From Pseudomonadales bacterium (GTDB lineage Bacteria; Pseudomonadota; Gammaproteobacteria; Pseudomonadales; Azotimanducaceae), in contig JACKNX010000001.1 of NCBI GenBank assembly GCA_024234635.1, positions 62,001-126,000 on the forward strand: a stretch of 64,000 nt of DNA, in the 5' to 3' direction. Below, piece by piece: positions 24,543-33,128 of this stretch. The notes under the pieces were generated by a model, which worked only from the letters and a program-made list of their open reading frames with translations, had not been told where the DNA came from and did no database searches. The stretch's first letter is position 1. Each line of letters begins with the position of its first letter. The translations under genes and the position numbers were made by a program.

Positions 24543-25787
24543 CTAGACCGAGCGCAGAATGTGCTTCACCGCCGGCACCAGCACCATCGACAACAGCACC
24601 AGAAGGACAAAAAAGGCACCGCTCGCCACCAGGGCGACGGAGACACCCCAGGTCTCCGCAATATAACTGATGGGCATAAGCCCTAGCGGCATCAATCCAT
24701 GCGACATCATGTCGATGGACAGAATCTTGCCCCGCATCGCCGGTTCGACCTGCACCTGCAGCACGCCGCGGTTGAGCGAGGAATTGACACTGCTGAGCAG
24801 TCCCACCACGAGGATGGCGATCAGACCGATCACCACCGAGCCGGCCAAACCGAATGCCGACGTTGCCAGCCCCCAGCCGATACAGGTGACAACCACCCAG
24901 AATCCCTTGCGTTTCAACCCTTCAAGTCCCGCCGTATACAACGAGCCAATGATCGCGCCGGTGCCCATCGCCGAGATCAGGTAACCCAGGTCGTCCGCGC
25001 CGCCACCGAGAATGTCGTGATTGAACGCCGGCAGCAGCGTATTCAGCGGCATGCCGAACAGGAACGGGATGACGGACAGCACCAGCAGGCCCAGCACCGG
25101 TGGATTTGCGCGGATGTAGCGGAACGCCCCGAGGACCTCTCCCAGCGCATTGCCGTTGCGGGGATGTACCTCACCGCGCCTGCTCAACAATCCCATGGAT
25201 ACAGCCGAAACGAGATATAGCGAGAACATCACAAAGTAGACCACGGCAACGCCGAAATAGGAGCGCTCGTCACCGTCGGCCACGAAAGCGATCAGCATTC
25301 CGGCCAGCGCCGGACCGACGATGCGCGCGAAGTTCCAGCCCGAGGTATTGAGCGAGGTGGCGGTGAGAATCAGTCGGTCGGGGACCAGCTCAGGCACGAA
25401 CGCCTGCCGGGCGGGCATGGACAGCGCCAGTACCGTACCGTTGAAGAAGCCGAACCAGATGAAATCCGAGAACGTCACGCGTTCCGTGTAGATGATGATT
25501 GCCATGGCCAGCGTCGCCAGCGCGTTCAGCGTCTGGCCGATGACAATGAGCGGACGTTTCGGGTAGCTGTCGGCCAGCACGCCGCCCCACAGCGAAAAGA
25601 GCACGGTGGGGATCATGAACGACAGCGTCACGTAGGACAGGTCCATTTCCGACCCGGTGAGCTGATAAACCAGCCAGCCGCGGGCCATGATCTGCATGTT
25701 CATGGCGAACGATGCCGCCAGGCTGCCGAAGAACAGCAGGCGGTAGTCCGGAATTTCCAGCGCGCGAAACAGGTCCCGGGAAGCCAA
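24543..25787 (-). CDS. MFS transporter (EntS/MFS_3-like exporter)
   Basis: A 414-residue major facilitator protein with 12 hydrophobic segments. The loop after the second helix (WGGVLADSYPKRPLIVIGQ) is the conserved motif A of drug/siderophore exporters such as EntS, and the N-terminus (RALEIPDYRLLFFGSLAASFAMNMQ) is typical of the MFS_3 group. Substrate unknown. It lies 184 bases upstream of the amidohydrolase on the same strand; this spacing holds no clear terminator, so co-transcription is possible. Confidence 0.87.
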   Translation of the reverse strand: MASRDLFRALEIPDYRLLFFGSLAASFAMNMQIMARGWLVYQLTGSEMDLSYVTLSFMIPTVLFSLWGGVLADSYPKRPLIVIGQTLNALATLAMAIIIYTERVTFSDFIWFGFFNGTVLALSMPARQAFVPELVPDRLILTATSLNTSGWNFARIVGPALAGMLIAFVADGDERSYFGVAVVYFVMFSLYLVSAVSMGLLSRRGEVHPRNGNALGEVLGAFRYIRANPPVLGLLVLSVIPFLFGMPLNTLLPAFNHDILGGGADDLGYLISAMGTGAIIGSLYTAGLEGLKRKGFWVVVTCIGWGLATSAFGLAGSVVIGLIAILVVGLLSSVNSSLNRGVLQVQVEPAMRGKILSIDMMSHGLMPLGLMPISYIAETWGVSVALVASGAFFVLLVLLSMVLVPAVKHILRSV

Positions 25788-25863
25788 CGGTACTTCCGCC
25801 GTCGATTGCCAAAACGGCGGAGTTTATCCTGATTCGGGTCGGCTTCGCCTGCTCAGCGCCCGG

Positions 25864-27270
25864 TCAGAGTCCGGTTCCCGATATGGCGGTGATCCGCTCA
25901 TCACGCAGCCACGCATCCCGCGCCGCCCTGGCAGGCAACCGATCACCAAAGCCGCGACCGATGGGATAGTGCCGGAACCCGAGACCATGCAGGTATCCAG
26001 GATCGTAGAGGTTTCTGCCGTCGAAGATCACCGGCTGTTTCAGTTCCGCCCGCAGGCGCTCGAAATCCGGGCTGCGGAACTCGTTCCACTCCGTGACGAC
26101 AACAAGCGCATCCGCCCCCGGAACCGCTGCGTCGCGGTGCGCGACAAATTGCACCAACGGATTGTCCGCGTAGAGGCGCCGGGCATTGCCACCGGCCTGC
26201 GGATCGTAGGCAATCACGCTCGCACCCGCGGCCGTCAGACGTTCGATGACCACCTGGCTTGGAGCTTCCCGCATGTCATCCGTGTTGGGTTTGAAGGCGA
26301 GCCCCCACAGCGCGAAGCGCCTGCCCCCGAGGTCACTACCGAAGTGGGACAGGATCTTCTCCACCAACACCCCCTTCTGGTGCTCGTTTACCCGCGCCAC
26401 GCTATCCACGATGTGTGCCGTGAAATTGTTGCGCCGGGAGGTGTCGATGAGGGCCTGCACATCCTTGGGAAAGCAGGATCCGCCATAACCCATGCCGGGA
26501 TAGATGAAGTGGTAGCCGATGCGCGGATCGGTGCCGATCCCGCGTCGCACCGATTCGATATCCGCGTCGAGGATCTCCGCAAGATTGGCGAGTTCGTTCA
26601 TCAGGCTGATACGCGTCGCCAGCATCACGTTGGCGGCATACTTGGTAAGTTCCGCGGATCGCACATCCATGTGCACGATCTTGTCGTGGTTGCGATTGAA
26701 CGGGGCATAGAGTCGGTTCATCGTATCGGCGCTGCCTGGCCGGTTCGCGCCGATCACGATGCGATCCGGCTTCATGAAATCGCTTACCGCAGCGCCTTCC
26801 TTGAGGAACTCCGGATTGGAGACCACATCAAAATCCAGTGTCACCCCGCGCTCCACCAGCGAACGATGGATGACACTGCGTACCTGATCCGCGGTGCCAA
26901 CGGGTACCGTCGATTTGCCTACCACAAGTTTCGGCGTGGTCATGCAGGCACCGATACTGCGCGCCACGTTCAGCACGGCGGACAGATCCGCCGAACCATT
27001 GGGGAGCGACGGCGTGCCAACGGCGATGAACAGCACATCGGCATGCGCGACGCCCGCGGCGACATCGTCCGTGAAGCGCAGCCGTCCGCTCTGGCGGTTA
27101 CGCCCGACCAGTTCCTCGAGACCGGGCTCGAAGATGTCGATTTCTCCGGCGTTCAGGCGCCGCACTTTCTCCGCATTGATGTCGACGCAGAGCACGTCGT
27201 TACCCATTTCCGCGAAACAGGTGCCCGACACGATGCCGACATACCCGGTACCGAAAAATGTGATGCGCAT
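25864..27270 (-). CDS. ugd: UDP-glucose 6-dehydrogenase
   Basis: A 468-residue enzyme oxidising UDP-glucose to UDP-glucuronic acid with two NAD. The N-terminal Rossmann motif is FFGTGYVGIVSGTCFAE, and the catalytic Cys is in the signature GMGYGGSCFPKDV. The C-terminal NAD-binding-like domain (FALWGLAFKPNTDDMREAP) is complete. The ATG at 27270 follows GGGAGG; an upstream in-frame extension lacks conservation. UDP-glucuronate would feed an acidic polysaccharide, which fits the nearby AlgE-like export gene cluster. The 299 bases upstream, to the DUF6502 gene, show no gene or clear signal. Confidence 0.94.
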   Translation of the reverse strand: MRITFFGTGYVGIVSGTCFAEMGNDVLCVDINAEKVRRLNAGEIDIFEPGLEELVGRNRQSGRLRFTDDVAAGVAHADVLFIAVGTPSLPNGSADLSAVLNVARSIGACMTTPKLVVGKSTVPVGTADQVRSVIHRSLVERGVTLDFDVVSNPEFLKEGAAVSDFMKPDRIVIGANRPGSADTMNRLYAPFNRNHDKIVHMDVRSAELTKYAANVMLATRISLMNELANLAEILDADIESVRRGIGTDPRIGYHFIYPGMGYGGSCFPKDVQALIDTSRRNNFTAHIVDSVARVNEHQKGVLVEKILSHFGSDLGGRRFALWGLAFKPNTDDMREAPSQVVIERLTAAGASVIAYDPQAGGNARRLYADNPLVQFVAHRDAAVPGADALVVVTEWNEFRSPDFERLRAELKQPVIFDGRNLYDPGYLHGLGFRHYPIGRGFGDRLPARAARDAWLRDERITAISGTGL

Positions 27271-27569
27271 CAGACCGCCTCCCGTTTTGATGCTGGATGC
27301 CAAAGGTCGGCACGACTGTCGACCGCTCGAAGGAGTGAATGAAACATGCGAGGTGCCGCGACACGGACCGGGCACCTGACGCCGGCGATCACGACAAGCG
27401 TATCGACGCAAATGCTTTCCGCCAGCGGGCACGCACCTCGCCAGGACGCTTCGCGCGGGGGGCGACGCGCGCCGGGAAACTGGCCCACTGAGCGCGAGGC
27501 ATCAGGGGTTTCGAGTGCTCCTATCCGCATGACCCTGCTCCACGCTGGCACCGGCCGTCCACTGTGGTT

Positions 27570-28424
27570 CTATTGCGCATCGCCACCACCGCCATCTTCA
27601 CCTTCCTGTTCGATGATGCGCTGCAGTTGCACCAGCATCAGGCCGACGGATGCCCGCCCGCTGCCAAGCACGTCGGGGTTGTGGTCGCGATCGTGATCCG
27701 CGAGCCAACGGTCGATCTCCTCGACCAGCCGCTGCCCCATCCGCTTGCTGAGCTTGCGGAACACATCCACGTACTCCACGGGGACGTTGTTGTAGACGAC
27801 CTTCTGCTGGTAGAGAGGGGGAGTCCCCTCCGGACGCGTCATGTTCTGGTCAAGAGCATCCATGAGTTCCGCGGTATCCGTGCCCAGCACCTCGAACAAC
27901 TCCTTCAGCTCACGTGACGGCTCGACGGAGCGGGACGCCAGCCGATACCGATTGTTCACCACTTGAATGGCCCCGAGTCGCAGCAGCTCGTCCGCGATGG
28001 CCCGCGGCGGAATATCGCCACTGTGCCCGCGCACCAGTTCAACGAACGAGGGCGTTCCCTCCAGAGGCAGATCCAGCGGATCGCCTTTGGAATCGTGATA
28101 GGCCGCATCGCGCAGCCACGCATTCAGCACACGGGCGGCCCGATTGCGCCGCTGCCCGGTCTCCTCGTCACTGTCCCGTGACAACTTGCGAAGCCGCGCT
28201 ACTTCCTTGCGGTGCATGCCCGTAAGTGTGGCGATGCGGGAATCCGACACTTTGCGTCCCTCGATCGGAAACTCCTCTTCCGCGACTTCGACGAACACAC
28301 GCTTGGTCAGCTCGGCAAACGCGTCATAGGCCTGGCCGTGGCGCAACGACAGCCTCGCCAGCCGACGCAGGATCCTGGCCACTGCCGCGTTGTATGCCTG
28401 CAGATCTGATTCAGAAAACGACAT
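27570..28424 (-). CDS. DUF6502 family protein, candidate regulator
   Basis: A 284-residue soluble protein that I assign to DUF6502 from overall pattern: an N-terminal helical region (RLARLSLRHGQAYDAFAELTKRVFVEVAEEEF), a winged-helix-like part around SRIATLTGMHRKEVARLRK, and a C-terminal helical region. The central SRIATLTGMHRKEV segment looks like a helix-turn-helix, so DNA binding is plausible but not established. GGAGGG four bases before the ATG at 28424 fixes the start. It is transcribed away from the glycan operon, with the shared 228-base AT-rich region containing repeated motifs. Confidence 0.72.
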   Translation of the reverse strand: MSFSESDLQAYNAAVARILRRLARLSLRHGQAYDAFAELTKRVFVEVAEEEFPIEGRKVSDSRIATLTGMHRKEVARLRKLSRDSDEETGQRRNRAARVLNAWLRDAAYHDSKGDPLDLPLEGTPSFVELVRGHSGDIPPRAIADELLRLGAIQVVNNRYRLASRSVEPSRELKELFEVLGTDTAELMDALDQNMTRPEGTPPLYQQKVVYNNVPVEYVDVFRKLSKRMGQRLVEEIDRWLADHDRDHNPDVLGSGRASVGLMLVQLQRIIEQEGEDGGGGDAQ

Positions 28425-28569
28425 AACCCTCCGTGGGATGAAATTACCAACCGATCCGAAACCGGCGACCACACCCCGACTGGAAAGACTCATGAATTGG
28501 GATAACAGGACCATATGAGTCGCACTTTAGCCCATAAATCCTCAAATATCCTAGACCCTGAATTGTAAA

Positions 28570-28590
28570 ATTGGGAAATTTATGCCATTT
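28570..28590 (+). repeat. Operator-like direct repeat, copy 1
   Basis: ATTGGGAAATTTATGCCATTT, of which 19 of 21 bases recur at 28622-28642, exactly 52 bases (about five helical turns) away. It lies directly upstream of the -35-like hexamer of the glycan operon. A related TTGGGA also occurs at 28497. Spacing and position suggest binding sites for a regulator. Confidence 0.6.
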
Positions 28591-28595
28591 ATACA

Positions 28596-28623
28596 TTGAC
28601 CTCCTGTTGCGCAGGCTTACTAT
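28596..28623 (+). promoter_or_regulatory. Candidate sigma-70 promoter of the glycan operon
   Basis: TTGACC (28596-28601) and TACTAT (28618-28623) are separated by 16 bases, a good match to a sigma-70 promoter, in an unusually AT-rich region for this genome. It is flanked on both sides by copies of a 21-base repeat; the second overlaps the predicted start of transcription, the layout expected for repression with possible looping. The leader to the first gene would be about 20 bases. Confidence 0.5.
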
Positions 28624-28642
28624 TGGGAAAATTCTGCCATTT
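28622..28642 (+). repeat. Operator-like direct repeat, copy 2
   Basis: ATTGGGAAAATTCTGCCATTT differs from copy 1 at two positions. It overlaps the -10 end of the candidate promoter and ends ten bases before the ATG of the first glycosyltransferase, where a bound protein would block transcription or translation. Confidence 0.6.
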
Positions 28643-28652
28643 TGTGAACATC

Positions 28653-29792
28653 ATGCAACGCCTTGTCATCTACTCCCACGACACCTTCGGCCTCGGCAAC
28701 ATGCGTCGCATGACAGCCATTGCCGAGCACCTGGTCAGGACGCACGGCGATCTGAACATTCTGCTGATATCCGGCTCCAGCGCGCTGCCAGCCTTCCAGC
28801 TCCCGGACCGCATCGACTACATCAAGCTGCCATGTCTGGCCCGCGACGCGGCAGGCAGGTACAGCCCCCGCTCCCTCAGTATGGCGTTGCACGAACTGAC
28901 CTCACTGCGTGCATCCCTCATCGATGCCGCCATTCGCAATTTTGCTCCCGAGCTCATCCTCGTGGACAAGAAACCGTTTGGCGTCAACGGGGAACTGGAG
29001 CCGGTGCTGCGCCGCCTCCGCCAGCAGGTTCGTCGCCCGAAACTGGTGCTGCTTCTGCGCGACATTCTGGACGACCCGGAAGCCACCCGCAGCGCCTGGA
29101 GCCGCACGGGCTACCACGATGCCATCGACGCCTGCTACGAGGCGGTGCTGGTCGTCGGCGATGCGCGGGTGTTCGACATGGCGAAGGAGTACGCCTTCCC
29201 GGCTTCGACACATCGCCGCCTGAGGTACTGCGGCTACGTGAACAAGTCGACATCCGCAACTGCAACGGGAACCGCCGCCCCCGACAGCGTCCTGGTAACA
29301 CCGGGTGGCGGCGAAGACGGCGCGCTGCTTGTGGACACCTATATCGACGCACTGGCATCCCTGCCCGCCGCGTCCGTATCCCACATCATCCTGGGCCCGG
29401 ACATGCCAGCGGCGCAGGCCACCCGATTCGAAGCCCGGCTGGCGAACAGCAGTCGCGTCATCTGCCAGCGCTTCACCACCGCCATGGACGAACACATGCG
29501 CCGTGCCAGCGTGCTCGTAAGCATGGCGGGTTACAACACCGTGTACGAGGGTTTGTCACTCGGCAAACGCATGGTTGTGGTACCCCGCACGCGACCTTCG
29601 CGCGAACAGGAGATCCGCGCGCAACGGCTGGCCCAGCTCGGATCGCTCACCTGCATTCATCCCCGCGAGCTGACGCCACAAAGGCTGTCCGCCGCCGTAT
29701 GCCAGGCGCTGCGCACCAGCGACAGCGGACCGCACCTTGACTTCGATGGCCTTGCCAACGTCGAGCGGGCCCTGATGGAGATGCTGCCATGA
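28653..29792 (+). CDS. MurG-like glycosyltransferase (GT28-type), first gene of glycan operon
   Basis: A 379-residue protein of the COG4671-like group of predicted glycosyltransferases with a GT-B fold. The N-terminus (LVIYSHDTFGLGNMRRM) has the Gly-rich loop of MurG-like enzymes; the C-terminal half holds VTPGGGEDG and the donor-binding SMAGYNTVYEGLSLGKRMVVVPR. No signal peptide or membrane helix. The ATG at 28653 is chosen by family start; there is little Shine-Dalgarno sequence. The gene ends in an ATGA overlap with the outer-membrane barrel gene, an unusual neighbour for a cytosolic transferase, tying both to one product. Donor and acceptor are unknown. Confidence 0.85.
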   Translation: MQRLVIYSHDTFGLGNMRRMTAIAEHLVRTHGDLNILLISGSSALPAFQLPDRIDYIKLPCLARDAAGRYSPRSLSMALHELTSLRASLIDAAIRNFAPELILVDKKPFGVNGELEPVLRRLRQQVRRPKLVLLLRDILDDPEATRSAWSRTGYHDAIDACYEAVLVVGDARVFDMAKEYAFPASTHRRLRYCGYVNKSTSATATGTAAPDSVLVTPGGGEDGALLVDTYIDALASLPAASVSHIILGPDMPAAQATRFEARLANSSRVICQRFTTAMDEHMRRASVLVSMAGYNTVYEGLSLGKRMVVVPRTRPSREQEIRAQRLAQLGSLTCIHPRELTPQRLSAAVCQALRTSDSGPHLDFDGLANVERALMEMLP

Positions 29793-31267
29793 CGGTTGCC
29801 CCCGGACGCCTGATCCAGACCCTTGTGACGCTGACGGTCATCGCGCTGGCCACCCCGTCGCGCGCGCAGACGGACGATGACGTGTTCAACGCGGATTCCC
29901 GGTCACGGGCGAAAGATCTGTCCGCCCAATCCGATCAGCATCGCCCCGACGACCAGTTCGAGATACGGCTTTTCGGCCGCTCGCTGATCATCGGCGGCGA
30001 AGTCGGCGTGGAGAACGAGCTGCGGGACAACTATTCGCTGGATGACAATGACGACCGTGATCGCTGGATCATCAAGTCCAAGGCCGAACTGGAGCTGCTG
30101 TATACCCTCAGCGACACGGCCGTCGCTTTTGCCGAGTTACGCGCGGATTACGAACAGCAGTACGAAGACCGGGGCAACACCGGCCGCCATGACAAATCTG
30201 TCAGCCGGGGACAATCCTGGTTGTATCTCGCCAGCCTGTTCGAATCACCACTCAGCCTGCAGTTGGGCCGGCAGCAGTTCCGCGACAAGCGGGAATGGTG
30301 GTGGGACGACACGCTCGACGCCCTGCGCCTGCACTGGGACACGGAAAACCTGCACATGGAGGCGGCATACGCGCGGGAACTGCTGCCCGTCTGTACCCCC
30401 TGCAGCGGCATCAATCCGGCGTACGAGGACGTGCACCGCTGGCTTGGCATGGGCGAGTGGGTCTGGACAAAGAAAAACAGCCTGGCCGTGTTTGCCGCCC
30501 GACAGGACGACCGCTCGTCACGCCACGTTCTCGGGGAAATGCTCTCGGACGCCAATGAAGATCCCATCGATCTTTCCGGCACCTGGCTGGGCCTGCGCGC
30601 CCGTGGCCGGCTGAAGAGTGACCTGGTAGGTCGCCTCTACTACTGGCTGGATACTGCCTGGATGCGTGGGCGCGAGGTCCGCTACGACTATGACGGAGTC
30701 TCGCTCAACCTGAGCGAAGTCGACCAGGTGCGCACCACGCGGGTAGGCGGCTGGGCGCTGGATACCGGCCTCACCATCGACTTCGAAGACTGGCCCATGC
30801 AGCCACGGCTGACACTGGGGTTCGCACATGCCGACGGCGCCGGCGACGATGCAGAGGGAGGCGGCACGTTCGTCCAGACGGGCATCCACGACAATAACGG
30901 CAAATTCCGCGGCGTGGATCGTTTCAAGTACTACGGCGAAGTGCTGCGACCGGAACTGGCCAATCTGCGCATATATACGCTTGGGCTTGGCCTGCCGATT
31001 CTGGACAACTCGTCGGTTGAACTCATCGCCCACCGGTACGCACAGGTCGAGCCCAGCACATTGCTGCGCGGCAGCCGCATGCGCCGCCCCGTGACAGGTC
31101 GCTCCACGGATATCGGCACGGCAGTCGATCTTGTCATCGGCATCGAGGAGTGGCGGCAGTTCGAAGTCGAACTGGTGGTTGGCGGCTTCCGCTCCGGTGA
31201 CGCCTTCGGCCGCTTCGCCGGCAACACCGCGTTCAACGTCACGCTGAGCCTGGACTTCAACTTCTGA
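29789..31267 (+). CDS. AlgE-type outer-membrane export porin (alginate export family)
   Basis: A 492-residue protein with a signal peptide (cleavage near residue 26, PSRA-QTDD) and then amphipathic strands up to a final LSLDFNF with C-terminal Phe, as for BAM-inserted barrels. The pattern matches the alginate export family: the DRDRWIIKSKAELELLYTL strand, a GRQQFRDKREWWWDD block and LRIYTLGLGLPI are characteristic. AlgE forms an 18-strand, positively lined pore for secretion of anionic polysaccharide. None of the other alginate genes (alg8, alg44, algK, algX) is present. Its location between two glycosyltransferase genes, overlapping both, suggests export of the glycan made by this operon. 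Confidence 0.85.
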   Translation: MTVAPGRLIQTLVTLTVIALATPSRAQTDDDVFNADSRSRAKDLSAQSDQHRPDDQFEIRLFGRSLIIGGEVGVENELRDNYSLDDNDDRDRWIIKSKAELELLYTLSDTAVAFAELRADYEQQYEDRGNTGRHDKSVSRGQSWLYLASLFESPLSLQLGRQQFRDKREWWWDDTLDALRLHWDTENLHMEAAYARELLPVCTPCSGINPAYEDVHRWLGMGEWVWTKKNSLAVFAARQDDRSSRHVLGEMLSDANEDPIDLSGTWLGLRARGRLKSDLVGRLYYWLDTAWMRGREVRYDYDGVSLNLSEVDQVRTTRVGGWALDTGLTIDFEDWPMQPRLTLGFAHADGAGDDAEGGGTFVQTGIHDNNGKFRGVDRFKYYGEVLRPELANLRIYTLGLGLPILDNSSVELIAHRYAQVEPSTLLRGSRMRRPVTGRSTDIGTAVDLVIGIEEWRQFEVELVVGGFRSGDAFGRFAGNTAFNVTLSLDFNF

Positions 31268-32271
31268 TGCGCCCGTCGACCAATCCGATCGTCTTCTATG
31301 CGACCAGCCGAACCGGTCTCGGCCATCTGCGCCGGCTCACCAACATCGCTGCCGCGGCAAGTGCACGGCAGCCTGCGCGCCCACTGGTGCTGGCGACAAA
31401 CGCTCGCGTGGACGGCTTGACCGCTGCGGAGATGGCGCTCTACAGCAGGTGCATCACCGTGGAGAAAAACGCGGCCGCACGCGTCCTGGAAGCGATGCAC
31501 CCCGCGGCGGTGGTAGTCGATACCGCGCGCGTGCCGGACATCGAACGCATCCGGGCGCCGCTACTGTTGCTGCTGCGGGAGACGCTCACGCACCTGTTGC
31601 CACGTTTTGCACTGCCGGGTCGGCGCTGGGACAGGATCATCGTTCCCAATCCAGGCAAACACTGGCGACCGGCCGATCTCATGGCTCTCGCCTGCGAGGT
31701 ACGCAATACCGGCTGGATCTATCGTGACGCGCCTGCTGACACGCCAGCACAGGAAGTTGGCGGCATACCCCGCGTACTGATCGCTTCCGGCGGCGGTGGC
31801 GCCACGACGAGCTGGGCGCCCGTTGCCACGCGGCTCAACGGGCTGTTCACGCAGGTCCGGCAGCGCCTGTCGCTACCATTCCGGATCGAACAGGCACTCG
31901 GACCGCGCGTGACAGACCAGGGCATGCTGCGGGTGGCGGATACACGCTTCGCTCCCGGTCCCGAACTGCACAGGCTGTTCGGTCAGTACACGCTGGTTGT
32001 CAGTACTGCGGGCTACAACTCCTCCCTGGAACTGGCGCGCAGCGATGTGCCGACGCTGCTGGCGGGCATTCGCTGCACCTACGACGACCAGGCTGCCCGA
32101 GCCCGCCACTTCGGCGCCCGCCTGGGTCGCAGCCTCAACGATTCCGCTGACAGTGAGCTGGTGCCATGGATCTGCAGGGTGCTGGCAAGCCGCTGCAGGC
32201 GCCCGCGCCTGCACCTCGACGAATCGGGCGCCGACGCCGCCGCCCGGGCGATCCTGGAGCTCGCCCGATGA
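31267..32271 (+). CDS. Second MurG-like glycosyltransferase
   Basis: A 334-residue GT-B-type protein related to the one at 28653: it starts with IVFYATSRTGLGHLRRLTNI, and has ASGGGGATTS and VSTAGYNSSLELARSDVPTLL in the C-terminal donor-binding half. It is shorter, and the acidic residue of the donor site (EGLS in the first enzyme) is replaced by ELAR, so it may use another donor or be partly degenerate. The gene overlaps the barrel gene by one base (TGATG) and the next phosphotransferase-like gene by four. An internal duplication with divergence of the first transferase is likely. Confidence 0.82.
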   Translation: MRPSTNPIVFYATSRTGLGHLRRLTNIAAAASARQPARPLVLATNARVDGLTAAEMALYSRCITVEKNAAARVLEAMHPAAVVVDTARVPDIERIRAPLLLLLRETLTHLLPRFALPGRRWDRIIVPNPGKHWRPADLMALACEVRNTGWIYRDAPADTPAQEVGGIPRVLIASGGGGATTSWAPVATRLNGLFTQVRQRLSLPFRIEQALGPRVTDQGMLRVADTRFAPGPELHRLFGQYTLVVSTAGYNSSLELARSDVPTLLAGIRCTYDDQAARARHFGARLGRSLNDSADSELVPWICRVLASRCRRPRLHLDESGADAAARAILELAR

Positions 32272-33128
32272 TGCACTTCGATCAGGAGAACGGCATCGTC
32301 ATCCGCGGACTGACAAACCGTCGCACAACACCGGACGTCCTGTCGCATCGGGCGAGCACCCTGTTCGCCGACGGCCTGCGCACGCCCCCCATCGCAGTGA
32401 ACGGCGACGGCGCCACGCTCGTGATGCCCCTGATTCCGGGGATCACGGGGCTGAAGCACTTTGCCGCGCTGATCCAGGCTACCGCCGGCTGGAACCAGTT
32501 GGCGGACGCCCAGCTCGACCTGCTTATGAAACCGATGGTGGCGCTGCATCGCCTGCCCGCGCATAACCTGCAGCTCGACGAACATCAGCCGTTTGCACGT
32601 ATCGACGCGCGACTGCATGCGCGGCGCGTGCGCCCCGAACTCCTGCCTGATCTGCGGGAAGCGCGCGAACTGCTCGGCAGGCTGACGGCCGCCACTGCCC
32701 AACGACAGCACCGCCACGCCACACTGATTCACGGGGACTACCACCCTTCCCAGCTCATTCTGACGCTGCCGAACGAATGCCCCTGGCTGCTCGATCTGGA
32801 AGATCTCGCCCGCGGCGCGCCGGAAGTCGACCTCGCCAACCTCTGCGCCTATGTGGCCACCAACCCCTCACTGGCGGCCGGCAATCCAGCGCAAACCCTG
32901 CGCCATCTGCTTCGCCGCTGCGCCGCTCGCTACACCGCGCTTGGCGGCACGATCCCGCGCGCCGAACTGCTGCACCTGCACGCTGCGGTCACGTTGCTTC
33001 GCCGTGCACTGAAACTGGAAGCGGCCGGCGCCGACACCGCGAGCGTAAACGGGATACTCATGCTGCTGCACGACATCCTGGCTGACCAACACCTCACTTC
33101 AGGAGCCCCCCATGTCAACCACGGCTGA
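32268..33128 (+). CDS. Short phosphotransferase-like protein (APH/choline kinase fold)
   Basis: A 286-residue protein with the C-lobe of aminoglycoside phosphotransferase-like kinases: the catalytic loop HGDYHPSQ (His155, Asp157) and the metal-binding LLDLEDL (Asp176) are visible. The Asn normally ending the loop (HxDxxxxN) is Gln162. The N-lobe is abbreviated, and I see no clear nucleotide-binding Lys, so catalysis may be altered. Tightly overlapped by genes on both sides. It could phosphorylate a sugar or lipid of the pathway, or be a non-catalytic partner of the transferases. Confidence 0.75.
   Translation: MMHFDQENGIVIRGLTNRRTTPDVLSHRASTLFADGLRTPPIAVNGDGATLVMPLIPGITGLKHFAALIQATAGWNQLADAQLDLLMKPMVALHRLPAHNLQLDEHQPFARIDARLHARRVRPELLPDLREARELLGRLTAATAQRQHRHATLIHGDYHPSQLILTLPNECPWLLDLEDLARGAPEVDLANLCAYVATNPSLAAGNPAQTLRHLLRRCAARYTALGGTIPRAELLHLHAAVTLLRRALKLEAAGADTASVNGILMLLHDILADQHLTSGAPHVNHG

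Noticed and set aside
28622..28642. Possible sigma-54 promoter in the repeat upstream of the glycan operon
   Set aside because: GG and GC are present but separated by nine bases instead of ten, and the other invariant positions do not match; a sigma-70 promoter between the repeats fits better.
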